Source of the DNA: Papio anubis
Lineage: Eukaryota; Chordata; Mammalia; Primates; Cercopithecidae
Reading direction: 5' to 3'
Length of the DNA: 64,000 nt
Assembly (NCBI RefSeq): GCF_008728515.1
Contig: NC_044978.1
Span: 146,502,262-146,566,261 of the forward strand
Shown here: one piece after another, positions 22,001 through 31,678 of the stretch
Numbering within the stretch: the first letter of the stretch is position 1
Layout of the letters: the number at the start of each line of letters is the position of its first letter
The notes under the pieces: generated by a model
What the model saw: the letters and a program-made list of their open reading frames with translations, nothing else
Told to the model about the DNA's origin: nothing
Databases searched by the model: none
Made by a program: the position numbers and the translations under genes

Positions 22001-22679
22001 TACGTAAGTCTTGAACTAGTCTGTAAGCTCCTGAGGGTTTCTTAACAGGGAGGATGGGGGTGTTGCATGGAGAATGGGTAGGGATTAAAATCTGCTGTTG
22101 AAGTAGATGGTCGATGATGGGTTTGATTCCTTGCTGGTGACGCAGTGGGAGAGAGAACTGAGGGCGAGACGGGAAGTGGGTAGAGTCCTTCAGGTGGGTA
22201 AGGACTGGTAAGTGATGTCGAGCAACAACTGGGGTAGATGTATCCCACACCTGAGGGTCAACTGGCACCGGGAACACCGGGGAAGGTGGATTGGGGCCCT
22301 GATTATGGGTACACAAAGGCATTACTAAGGTAATGTTGGAGCTGGGGAGGGGATGAGAGGGCAGGTTAATGGAAGCCTTAAGCTTGGTTAAGATGTCTTG
22401 TCCTAAGAGGGGGGTGGGACAGGAGGGCATGATGAGGAAAGAGTGGGCAAAATATGCATAGTCCAGGCAACAGTTTAACATTGGGGTCTGGCGAGGGTTA
22501 GATGGCTTACCATCTACCCCTACTACTGAAATAGTGGAGGGTTGGCTAGGTCCACTATAGGATGGCAAAACTGAGTAGGTAGCCCCTGTATCGATGAGAA
22601 AAGAAATTGGCTTACCTGCTACCTGTAGCATTACCCTGGGCTCAACGAGGGTGACTGGGGTCTCCGAGTGAGGGCACCG
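19015..22679 (-). pseudogene. pol: Provirus pro-pol, broken
   Basis: Starts in the same frame as gag, directly after the gag TGA. Protease: DTGA catalytic motif at about 22592-22581. Reverse transcriptase: 'VLDLKDAFFSIPL' before the first break and YVDD at about 21692-21681. RNase H: D-E-D-D residues are all visible (FVDGSS, KAELTAL, YTDSKYA, NNLAD). Integrase: zinc-binding HH/CC, then D (WQIDF), D (QSDDGPAF) and E (KVERANG). Breaks: TGA 21836-21834, TGA 21773-21771, a frameshift between about 21420 and 21333, a second between 20863 and 20788, TAG 19768-19766 between the second and third integrase catalytic residues, and TGA 19264-19262 near the C-terminus. The frame ends at TAG 19017-19015, 27 bases before the env ATG. 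Confidence 0.92.
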
Positions 22680-23788
22680 TCAATCATCGTCGAGGTGTAG
22701 GAGCTGGAAGGAGCCTTCCGACCTTTGAGGAGAGGCACCACGTTGAGGCGCGGGGCCTGTCCTGACAGCGGGGCAATCAGACTTCCAATGCCCTTCCTGA
22801 TGGCATACTGGACATGGCGCGGTAGGCAAGCAAGGATTTGGGCACTTCCTGGCCCAATGCCCAGTTGTGCCGCACTTGAAACAAGGATTGGACAGTAGAC
22901 TCCCCTTTGCCTGAGGGCACTTATTGGCCCAATGCTTGGGGTCTCTGCATTTGAAGCAAGCGCCCTTAGGAGACTTTCCCTGTGTCTTCCCTGCTGGCAG
23001 AGTGGGCAACACTGGTTGGAGGGCAGCCACTAGAGTTTGCGCCTGAAGCACAGCCCTTCTTTTCTCCTTGTCTAGCTCTGCAGCTTCAACTGCTTCTTCT
23101 CTGGAGTTAAAAACTTTAAAGGCCAATTTTACTAAGTCCTGTATGGGGGTTTGAGGCCCATCTTCAACCTTTTTTAGCTTTTTTAGAATATCTGAGGCTG
23201 ACTGGGAGATAAAATAGGAGGCTAGGACAGCTGCTCTGGCTGGGGAGGTGGGGTCTAGCCGAGTAAATTGGGCTAGTGCCTCTGTAAGGCAATTTAGGAA
23301 GGAAGCCGGGTTCTCATCTGGGTGCTGGATGATTTCCTTTAGTTTATCAAAATTGACCACTTTGTTAGAGGCTGCCTGCATACCGGCCAAGAGACATTGA
23401 ACCATAATGTCTCTCCTATGGCAGCTGGGCTGCTGTGGTTGGTAGTCCCAATCTGGTTCTATGGACAGGACAGCCATCTCTCCTAACGGGACAGTGGCAT
23501 CAGTTAAATGCCATTGATCTGCATGTTGCCTGGCGGCTGCAAGAATACGCTCTCTTTCCTCTGGGTTAAGGGAGGAGGACAAAATGACCTGTAAGTCATG
23601 CCAGGTTAGATCATATGCCTGACATAGGTATCGAAACTCCTTGGAATATAGGGTGGGGTTAGCAGAGAAATCGCCGAGCCATTTTTCAATCTTGGAAAGG
23701 TCTGCCAAGGCAAAAGGGACATGGACTCTAACTAGTCCTTTGGCTCCGGTGACCTCTCGGAGGGGGGCCAACAAACTAACAGGGGAGG

Positions 23789-23902
23789 TTGAAACAGACT
23801 GACCAGTCGGGTAGGTTGAGACCGGCTGACCGGTAGAGGGAGTTGAGGCAGGCTGACTGGTAGAGGGGGTTGGGGCAGGCTGACTGGTAGAGGGCTGACT
23901 AG
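23789..23902 (-). repeat. 27-nt tandem repeat inside gag
   Basis: Roughly four imperfect copies of a 27-base unit ('caggctgactggtagaggg' core on the + strand). All keep the frame and encode Ser/Thr/Pro/Gln-rich nonapeptides between matrix and capsid. Confidence 0.85.
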
Positions 23903-24340
23903 TGGGGGCCACTACTGCGGTCTTGGAGCGAGTGTGGCCGGAAATGGGAGAGGTAAGAGGAGTGGCTGAGGGAGGGGCGGTAGGAGGAGCATAGGGAGGG
24001 GATTGGTAGGTCAGGAGGGAGGTGCCCCGCCGTTCTTCGGCCTCATCTGAGATGGAAGTAGAATCTTCCTCTGCTTGTGGTGTGGGGGCCGAGGGCTGGG
24101 TTTTAACTAACAAGACCTGGGCCATTGAACACTGGGCGCACAGGTCTGGGCGAGAGCGCAAGTCCCAAAAGCCTTGGACGTAGATAATCTCTGACCACTT
24201 TTCAAGCCTTTGGCAGAAATTAGAGAGATATAATAGAATGTTATAGTCAAGTGTGCCGTCTGGTGGCCGTTGAGATTGGTTGTCTAATTTATACTGCGGC
24301 CATGCCACAGTGGAGAGGAAAATTAGCTGCTTTCATTTTA

Positions 24341-24649
24341 TTTTATTTTATTTTTTTTTTTTTTTTTTGAGACGGAGTCTCGCTCTGTCACCCAGGCTGG
24401 AGTGCAGTGGCCGGATCTCAGCTCACTGCAACCTCCGCCTCCCGGGTTCACGCCATTCTCCTGCCTCAGCCTCCCGAGTAGCTGGGACTACAGGCGCCTG
24501 CGACCTCGCCCGGCTAAGTTTTTGTATTTTTAGTAGAGACGAGGTTTCACTGTGTTAGCCAGGATGGTCTCGATCTCCTGACCTCGTGATCCGCCCGTCT
24601 CGGCCTCCCAAAGTGCTGGGATTACAGGCTTGAGCCACCGCGCCCGGCC
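24341..24649 (-). mobile_element. AluYR-type Alu inserted in gag
   Basis: Minus-strand copy with 'gtggccggatctcagctcac' and 'ctcgcccggctaag'. The 15-bp target duplication 'gctgctttcatttta' is at 24326-24340 and 24650-24664. The Alu separates the first 31 gag codons from the rest. Confidence 0.95.
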
Positions 24650-25123
24650 GCTGCTTTCATTTTAAATCTTGAGCTAAATGTAAGACTTCCAAGTTTTGGA
24701 GGAGACACCCTAAGGGGGTGTTCCTAGGGATTTTCGATTGTGAGCTTCCCATTGTTTAACCACCAGAAATGGAAACTGACCTCACGCAGTGGCAAAGCGT
24801 CCTTTGCCACTGCTGGAGACCAGGGGCTCCTGGAGCCACTAACGGAGAATTGAGGATCTTCAAGACGGACATCTCCGGGTTGAGGACCTCACTACGCCAC
24901 AGGGTGGCTACGTCCTTGGGCGTACGTACGACTCTAGGCCAAGGACACGGAAACGGACGGAGATGGTTAACAAAGGGGAGTACTCACCAAAGAAGAAATT
25001 CTCAGAGCGGCACCAGTGGAAAGCTGGAACACTTGTTTGGTGTTGGTGGCTGGTTGGGTTGGGAGCCGGTTTGCTGGGGAGGAGGTTCCTCAGACCCCTA
25101 GGGGATGTTGAGGAAGGGTCTCC

Positions 25124-25141
25124 TCCCGGGTTTCGGCACCA
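25124..25141 (-). other. tRNA-Phe-type primer binding site
   Basis: On the minus strand TGGTGCCGAAACCCGGGA, the complement of the 3' end of tRNA-Phe including CCA. It begins two bases inside the 5' LTR. This is the reason for placing the provirus in the F group. Confidence 0.9.
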
Positions 25142-25143
25142 AC

Positions 25144-25619
25144 TGTTTTGTTTCTCTATTACTATTATTAATAGACGCAAAGACTAAATATCAATAAAGG
25201 CCAAAACGAGCGAAGAAAGTGGTAGCCCTTTTATTTGCAAATATGCACACACTCTCAGGTGAGGTTCACTGGTCCACCAGAAAGGGCCAGGGAAGTCATG
25301 CCGGCGCTCTCGGGTGAGGTTCTCCAGTCCAGGAACGCGGGGACCGAAGAAGTCACACCGGTGCTTACTGGCGGCGGACTTTTATGCCTGGGAGCTGGAC
25401 GGGGAGGAGTTTGGGGCGTGTGTGTAGGAGTGGCTTCTTGAATTTCAGTGTCCCCAGCTTGACATCACTCTGCACATGCTCAGTTGATTTGGTTCTTTTC
25501 CTGGGCGTGGGAATTTTTCCCGGGTGCGGGAAAATCTGTGATGAAGAACCCAGAAACAACAGGGACTGCTCCATCTTGTTCACCTTCCTTCATCTTGTCC
25601 CTTCTCCCTCACCCAAACA
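25144..25619 (-). repeat. Provirus 5' LTR
   Basis: 476 bp, TG...CA ends. TATA-like CATAAAA around 25379-25386 and AATAAA at 25230-25235. It has about 20 extra bases relative to the 3' LTR in U3 (around 25500-25520), an imperfect local duplication of the 'cccgggtgcggg' segment. The CRE-type and NRF1-like CpG sites intact in the 3' LTR are changed here to gacatca and tgcacatgc. Confidence 0.93.
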
Positions 25620-25758
25620 CCAGCTACTCGGGAGGCTGAGGCAGGAGAATGGAGTGAACCTGGGAGGCGGAGCTTGCAGTGAGCCGAGATCGAGCCACTG
25701 CACTCCAGCCTGGGAGGCAGAGCGAGACTCTATCTCAAAAAAAACAAAACAAAACAAA
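25620..25758 (+). mobile_element. Host Alu of the provirus, 3' part
   Basis: Starts 'ccagctactcgggagg' and ends in an (AAAAC)n tail. Continuation of 16236-16406. Confidence 0.93.
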
Positions 25759-25950
25759 AGTTAGCTTGGCATGGTGGTGGGCACCTATAATCCCAGCTAC
25801 TCGGGAGGCCGAGGCAGGAGAATTGGTTGAACCTGGGAGGCAGAAAACTTGCAGTGAGCCAGGATCGCAACACTGCACTCCAGCCTGGGCAACAGAGGGA
25901 AACTCTGTCTCAAAATAATAATAATAATAATAAATAAAAATAAAATAAAA
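25759..25950 (+). mobile_element. Alu right-arm fragment
   Basis: 'ttagcttggcatggtggtgg' to an (AAT)n/(AAAT)n tail. Confidence 0.88.
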
Positions 25951-26036
25951 ACACTTTGATTCCTTATCTGTTAATGTTATGCCAGAGTCAGGTTGGGAAA
26001 TAAGTCAAGATACATAGGGATAAATAAAACCCATCT

Positions 26037-26342
26037 GGCCGGGTTGGGTGGCTTACTCCTGTAATCCCAGCACCTCGGGAGGCAGAGGCAGGTGGATCAC
26101 CTCAGGTCAGGAGCTGGAGACTAGCCTGGCCAACGTGGTGAAACACCGTCTCTAGTAAAAATACAAAAACTAGCTGGGTGTGGTGAAAGGCACCTCTAGT
26201 CCTAGCAACTCAGGAGGCTGAGGCAGGAGAATCACTTGAACCCAGGAAGTGGAGGTTGTAGTGAGCCGAGATTGTGCCATTGCACTCCAGCCTGGAAGAC
26301 AAGAGCAAACCTCCATCTCAAAATAAAAACAAAAACAAAAAA
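26037..26342 (+). mobile_element. Alu, full length, with target duplication
   Basis: 'ggccgggttgggtggcttac' to an (AAAAAC)n tail. 'aaacccatct' flanks it on both sides. Confidence 0.93.
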
Positions 26343-26439
26343 ACCCATCTAATGAGAATGTATGATTTGTAGGACATAACTCCCCAGACCCTTTGGATAG
26401 GAATTTGGGCAAGATAAAAAACAAAAACAAAAAACAGTT

Positions 26440-27302
26440 TAGTCCTCACAGGTCACACCTTGTAACTCATCTTTAGGGGCCTGCTCGGACTTGAGTCTAG
26501 TTATACATCTAGAAGCAAAGTGGGTGGTGGAGGTGGGTCTTGAGGAGAATCAGCATTGACTGACACGGCAACTGCCTCACTGAAGGCCATTCCCATTCCT
26601 CAGCCATTATCAAAGCAGGGTTAATGCAAAGCCTAGTATCACTGCCACTGAGGCTACTTCCACAGAGATGGAGGAGGCCACTTTCACCGGCGGTGCGGAG
26701 ACCTCTTCCACCGACAAAGACTCATCAGAATTTAGGGGCTCAGAATCCACAGTTTCATCAGGGTCTTTCCACATATTCCTATCTCAATATATACAATGGG
26801 ATTCCATTCTTTCCCAATTCATGCTCTAGCTTTAATACTGGATACCCTTGAAAAGATGGGATTTCAATTTGCATCATCATTCAGCCAATTGCAGATGATT
26901 TTCAGCAATTTCAGTCCTGAGGCTACAAGTGATAAGGCTCTTTAGGGCGCACCTACAAGCTCTTAGGTTATGTATATTGTGCTTGAGTTGGGAATTTGAA
27001 TTCCTGAACTTATTCTTTTCCTTTAGCACTTTATCCAACAACACTAAGAGCAACCAACCAACATCATTATATCCCTTAGTTTTCCAAAAATATTTGAAAG
27101 CATCATATACAGAGTTACTTAGCTCCTTGCTGCTCATACGTGGTTGACAAGGAGTATCCAATGCTGATATCTCTATAAATAGTTCATTCCATAGACTATC
27201 AGTGCTCTCTTTCCTCCTGAAAACAGAGTCATTAGCATCTCTAAATCTAATCAGATTAAAGATCCAATTCCAGAGACCCCAAAGCCAATTCAGAAAACTC
27301 AT
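26440..27302 (-). mobile_element. Class III (ERV-L-like) gag fragment with 141-codon open frame
   Basis: An ATG frame (27302 to 26877) encodes a 141-residue polypeptide with a Trp-rich amphipathic start (FLNWLWGLWNWIFNLI), then a mixed helical region ending LRTEIAENHLQLAE. Further on, other frames of the same strand give NMWKDPDETVDSEP and TRLKSEQAPKDELQGV, which I recognise as ERV-L-type gag wording. The fragment is limited by an Alu on its upstream side (27321) and fades before the Alu at 26342. No LTR or pol was seen. It could also be a different ancient retroelement, so the assignment is moderate. Confidence 0.55.
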
Positions 27303-27320
27303 CCTTAAAATTCTGCTCCT

Positions 27321-27611
27321 GGCTGGGTGCTGTGGCTCACGCCTGTAATCCCAGCACTTTAGGAGGCCGAGGTGGGCGGATCACGAGGTCAGGAGTTTGA
27401 CCTGCCTGTCCAAGACGGTGAACCCCCACGTCTACTAAAAATACAAAAATTCGCCAGGCGTGGTGGCGGCTGTAATCCCAGGTACCTGGGAGACTGAGGC
27501 AGAAGAATCGCTTGAACACGGGAGGCGGAGGTTGCAGTGAGCCGAGATCACGCCTCTGCACTCCAGCCTGGGTGACAGTGGGAGACTCGCTCAACAACAA
27601 CAACAAAAAAA
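27321..27611 (+). mobile_element. Alu, full length
   Basis: 'ggctgggtgctgtggctc' to a (CAA)n-type tail. Confidence 0.92.
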
Positions 27612-27623
27612 TGTATGTCCCTT

Positions 27624-27920
27624 GGCTGGGAGTGGTCGCTCATGGGCCTGGCACCTGTAATCCCAGCACTTTGGGAGGCCGGGATGGGTAGACTGCTTGA
27701 GTCCAGGGATTCTAGACCAGCTCAGGCACCATAGTGAGACCTTGTCTCTACCAAAAGAAGAAAAAAAGTTACCTGAGCATGATGGTGCTCACTTATGGTC
27801 TCAGCTACTCTGGAAGCTGAAGTGAGAGGATTACTTGTGCCCAGAAGGTCGAGGCTGCAGTGAGCCATGATGGTGCTCGGGTGACAGAGCAAGACTCTAT
27901 CTCACAAAAACAAACAAACA
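27624..27920 (+). mobile_element. Alu, old (AluJ-like)
   Basis: 'ggctgggagtggtcgctc' with an extra 'gggcctggcac' in the left arm. The tail is (CAAA)n. Confidence 0.88.
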
Positions 27921-28030
27921 AAATTATGTTTCTCTAGGACCACTCCCGGTAACAAAATATATATCAGCAGAATTCTCCAGAGAAACAGAACAAATAAGAT
28001 ACACGTAAGTATATGTATAAGAGAATATTT

Positions 28031-28329
28031 AGTCCGGGTGCGGTGGCTCACTCCTGTAATCCCAGTACTTTGGGAGGCTTCAGCTGGCAGATCACCTGAG
28101 GTCAGGAGTTAGAGACCAACCTGGTGAACATGGTGAAACCCCGTCTCTACTAAAAATACAAAAATTAGCTGGGCATGGTTTGTAATCCCAGCTACCTGGG
28201 AGGCTGGGGCCAGAGAAGCACTTGAACCCGGGAAGGGGAGGTTCCAGTGAGCCGAGATCATGCCATTGCACTCCAGCCTGGGCAACAAGGGTAAAACCTG
28301 GTCTCAAAAAAAAAAAAAAAAAAAAAAAG
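28031..28329 (+). mobile_element. Alu inserted in ancient repeat
   Basis: 'agtccgggtgcggtggctc' to poly(A). Small deletion before 'tgtaatcccagctacctgg'. Confidence 0.92.
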
Positions 28330-28618
28330 GAGAGAGAGAATCTTTCTTATGGGAATTAGCTTAGCTTATATACTTATGGAGGCCTAGAAATCTCACAATC
28401 TGCCTTCTGCCAGCTAGAGAACCTAAGAAAGCCAGTGGTCATTCAGTTTGAGTCTGAAGGACTGGGAACCAGAGGAGCCAGTGGTGTAACTGTCACTCCA
28501 AAACCAAAAGCCTGAGAACCATAGGAACTGCTGGGGTAAGTCCCAGAGTCTGAAGGCCTGAGAACCAGGAGCTCTGATGGCAAGAGAAGATGAGTGTCCG
28601 AGTTCAAAAGAGAGAGAG

Positions 28619-28925
28619 TCCGGCGTGGTGGCGGCTTACGCCTGTAATCCCAACACTTTGGGTGGTCGAAGAGGGTGGATCACTTGAGGTCACTAGTTCA
28701 AGACCAGCCTGGCCAACATGGTGAAACCTCATCTCAACTACAAATACAAAAATTAGCCAGGCATGGTGGCACACCTCTGTAATTTCAGCTACTCAGGAGG
28801 CTAAGGCACAAGAATTGCTTGAACCCAGGAGGCAAAAGCTACAGTAAGCCAAGATCGCACCACTGCACTCCAGTCTGAGTGACAGAGCAAGACGCCATCT
28901 CAAAAAAATTGAAACATAAACAAAA
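28619..28925 (+). mobile_element. Alu inserted in ancient repeat
   Basis: 'gtccggcgtggtggcggctta' to 'ctcaaaaaaattgaaac'. 'aaaagagagag' lies on both sides as a likely target duplication. Confidence 0.92.
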
Positions 28926-29180
28926 GAGAGAGGGATAATTCGCTTCTCCTTCACCCTTTTGTTCTATTAGACCCTCAGGGAATTGCATGATGCCTACCTG
29001 CACTGATTAGAGTAGATCTTCTTTACTCAATCTACGGAATCAAATGCTCATCTCTTCTAGAAATATCCTCACAGACACACCCAGAAATAATGTTTTACCA
29101 GCTATCTGAGTATCCCTTAGTCTGGTCAAGTTGACACAGAAACTAAACCATCACAAGCAGAGTCTACATCTAAATTTCAT

Positions 29181-29502
29181 TTTATTGTTATTTTTTAACA
29201 GGGTCTTGCTCTGTTGCCCAGGCTGGAGTACAGTGGCATTATGTCAGCTCACTGCAGCCTCAGCTTCCTGGGCTCAAGTGATCCTCCCTGCTCAGCCTCC
29301 AGAGTAGCTATAACCACAGACTTGCGCCACCACGCCTAGCTAATATTTGTATTTTTTGTAGAGATGACATTTCACCATGTTCCCTAGGCTGCATCATTAT
29401 CATTGTGATGATTATCATATATGTACAAACTCTTGAGCTCGAGTGATCTGCCCGCCTTGGCATCCCACAATACTGGGATGACAGGTGTGAGCCTTGCACT
29501 TG
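29181..29502 (-). mobile_element. Alu with AT-rich internal insert
   Basis: Old minus-strand Alu. About 35 bases at 29391-29426 ('cattatcattgtgatgatta' core) interrupt the left arm between 'cctaggct' and 'caaactcttgagctcg'. Confidence 0.87.
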
Positions 29503-29516
29503 ATCTACTAGTTGAT

Positions 29517-29834
29517 TTCTTTTTTTCTTTTTCTTTTTTTTGAGATGGAGTTTCACTCTGTCGACAGGCTGGAATCCAGTAGCGTGATTTCCGTTCACTA
29601 CAACCTCCGCCTCCCGACCTCAAGCGATCCTCTCACCTCAACCTTAGCCCCTAAGAAGTGAATAGCTGGGATTACAGTTGTGTGCCCCCATGTCTGGCTA
29701 ATTTTTGTATTTTTAGTAGAGAAGGGGTTTCACGATATTGGCCAGGTTGGTCTGGAACTCCTGACCTCAAGTAATCTGCCTGCCTCTGCCTCCCAAAATG
29801 CTGGAATTACAGACTCGAGCCACCATGCCCAGAC
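29517..29834 (-). mobile_element. Alu, full length, diverged
   Basis: Pyrimidine tail, 'gagatggagtttcactc' to 'accatgcccagacc', with extra bases at 'cttagcccctaagaagtg'. Confidence 0.9.
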
Positions 29835-30109
29835 CTGCTGGAGTGCAGCTGCGCAATCTTGGCTCACCACAACCTCCATGTCTTAGGTTCAAGTGATTCT
29901 CCTGCCTCAGCCTCCCCAGTAGCTGGGACTACAGGCATGCACCACCACGCCCGGTTAATTTTTGTTTTTTTATTTTAATTTTTGTATTTTTAGAAGAGGT
30001 AGGGTTTCACCATGTTGACCAGGCTGATTCTGAACTTGTGACCTCAAGTGATATGTCCTTCTCTGCCTCCTAAAGTGCTGGAATTACAGGCGTGAGCCAC
30101 CGTGTCCGG
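29835..30109 (-). mobile_element. Alu lacking its tail
   Basis: Starts 'tgctggagtgcagctgc' right after the previous Alu and ends 'ccaccgtgtccggc'. Confidence 0.9.
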
Positions 30110-30231
30110 CTGATTTCTAATGAAACGTCAGAATTATGCCCTGAATAGGAAATGCAGAGGTGGTACAATCCAATATAAAACAATCCCTCTGTTAGCCAGT
30201 CAAGCATATATATACAATCTAGAATTTATTT

Positions 30232-30330
30232 AATTGAACAAATATTTGTTGAGTAATTATAGGTGCCAGGCGCTCAGGATATATCAGTGAACAAAATAAA
30301 CAAAGATCCTTGCCCTCACAGAGCTTTATT
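30232..30330 (+). mobile_element. L2 3' end fragment
   Basis: 'aacaaatatttgttgagtaa', 'ggtgccaggcgctcagga' and 'cagtgaacaaaataaac' match the L2 3' end. The AluYR to the right interrupts it. Confidence 0.75.
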
Positions 30331-30640
30331 CTTTTTTTTTTTTTTTTTTTTGAGACGGAGTCTCGCTCTGTAGCCCAGGCTGGAGTGCAGTGGCCGGATC
30401 TCAGCTCACTGCAAGCTCCGCCTCCCGGGTTCACGCCATTCTCCGGCCTCAGCCTCCCGAGTAGCTGGGACTACAGGCGCCCGCCATCTCGCCCGGCTAT
30501 TTTTTTTTTTTTTTTTATTTCTTAGTAGAGACGGGGTTTCACCATGTTAGCCAGGATGGTCTCGATCTCCTGACCTCGTGATCCGCCCGTCTCGGCCTCC
30601 CAAAGTGCTGGGATTACAGGCTTGAGCCACCGCGCCCGGC
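30331..30640 (-). mobile_element. AluYR-type Alu with target duplication
   Basis: 'gtggccggatctcagctc', 'catctcgcccggcta' and 'gtctcggcctcc'. 'cagagctttattctt' flanks both ends. Confidence 0.95.
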
Positions 30641-30655
30641 CCAGAGCTTTATTCT

Positions 30656-31296
30656 TACAGAATGTACATAATAGTCCCTTGCTTCAAGTTAGTGTCAGAG
30701 CTCCCAACTCCAAGCCCCAAGGGAGTAAGAGTTTGGAAAGAGTTCCTCTATTCTTTTCATATCAGCTTTCCCGTTTATCCTTAATGGGCAGTGGTCCATT
30801 TAGGACACCTTCTTTTAGGTCCATTGAGCTGCCCTACATGGCCATGCCTCTTTTTGCCCACAAATATACACTCTCCCTTTGGGATCTTCTCTTTCTTTTC
30901 TCCTCCCTCCATGACAGAGACTTGCACCCTTTCCCTAGGATCCTATCTCTTCTCTACGTTTGGCACAGGCTTGAGCCATTCAGCTCTGCTCTACTTTAGA
31001 TGGGATCAGGAGTGTATCAATCCTATCCATGGTGTATATACAATCAGACTGTTCACATTGAAAATACTGCCCTTCTTCAATAATATTCAAAAAGAATCTC
31101 TGTCTGTCTCTCTCCCTGCATTTAGTCACATTGCCAAATATCCCTTCTGTTCCCCATGGCATTTGCTAAATACCCCAGAAAGGAAATGGCACACAAGGAG
31201 GAATAAAAGTCTGTCTTGCGACACCAACTGTGACAGACTCAGGGATGCAGATCATGGTCCAGCCAAGGAGTTTCTTATGAGTAATAGTTTTCTTTC
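30656..31296. other. Unique stretch, no gene seen
   Basis: About 640 bases without a nameable repeat. A 254-codon plus-strand frame spans it but runs into an Alu and shows no domain, so I do not call a gene. Confidence 0.5.
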
Positions 31297-31302
31297 TTCT
31301 TC

Positions 31303-31615
31303 TTCTTCTTTTTTTTTTTTTTGGTTGTTGTTTGAGATGGAGTCTCGCTGTGACACTCAGGCTGGAGTGCAGTGGTGCAATCTGGGCTCACTGCAACCTC
31401 TGCCTCTCAGGTTCAAGCGATTCTGGTGCCTCAGCCTCCCAAGTAGCTGGGATTATAGGCGTGTACCACCACGCCCAGCCAATTTTTCTATTTTTAGTAG
31501 AGAAAGGGTTTCACCATGTTGGCCAGGCTGGTCTCCAACTCCTTACCTCAAGTGATTCGTCTGCCTTGGCCTCCCAAAGTGCTGAGATTAGAGGGCTGAG
31601 CCACTGCATCCAGCT
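31303..31615 (-). mobile_element. Alu, full length
   Basis: (TTC)n/T-rich tail, 'gagatggagtctcgctg' to 'ccactgcatccagctg'. Confidence 0.92.
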
Positions 31616-31678
31616 GTATTATTAATTTTGAATCTATAAATATATATTAAGGATTACTTGTTAAAATGTGAATAGTGG

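Larger units (their letters stand above)
22680..24752 (-). pseudogene. gag: Provirus gag, interrupted by Alu
   Basis: ATG at 24752-24750 encodes MGSSQSK, a myristoylation-type N-terminus (Gly2, Ser6). About 30 codons later there is a TGA (24659-24657), and an AluYR sits in the frame at 24341-24649. From 24308 to the stop the frame is open for 542 codons. In it are a proline-rich region with a PTAP late-domain motif (23984-23973), about four imperfect 27-nt (9-residue) repeats of PSTSQPAST type, a capsid region, a charged coiled-coil-like stretch, and three CCHC zinc knuckles (22958-22917, 22883-22842, 22814-22773). It ends in TGA 22682-22680 followed by CGG, with pol continuing in the same frame. 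Confidence 0.92.
16407..25619 (-). mobile_element. Near-complete ERV-F/Fc-like (class I) provirus
   Basis: Reads on the minus strand 5' LTR - PBS - gag - pro-pol - env - 3' LTR. Class I status rests on the tRNA-Phe-type primer site, gag and pol in the same frame separated by one stop codon, gammaretroviral RNase H and integrase motifs, and an Env with a CXXC surface motif and a CX6CC transmembrane motif. The Env is closest, as I recognise it, to the ERV-Fc group. Each internal gene is damaged: a nonsense codon and an Alu in gag, four nonsense codons and two frameshifts in pol, two nonsense codons in env. Two AluYR copies inserted later. LTR ends are TG...CA and the flanking repeat is 'ccagc'. 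The provirus lies about 21 kb upstream of the PDS5A promoter in opposite orientation. Confidence 0.92.
27960..29157 (-). mobile_element. Ancient interspersed repeat in three pieces
   Basis: Pieces at about 27960-28030, 28330-28618 and 28926-29157 belong to one old medium-copy repeat ('agaattctccagagaaacag' at one end, 'gtcaagttgacacagaaac' at the other). It contains a decayed internal repeat of the 'gcctgagaaccag' motif. Two Alus split it. I do not name the family. Confidence 0.6.

Noticed and set aside
24769..25187. Plus-strand and minus-strand frames in the provirus leader
   Set aside because: They lie between PBS and gag ATG, where a leader and packaging region are expected. No known accessory gene is recognisable.
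30791..31555. 254-codon plus-strand frame
   Set aside because: Its second half is antisense Alu translation and its first half shows no domain or splice logic. Some starts in this set are also non-ATG.
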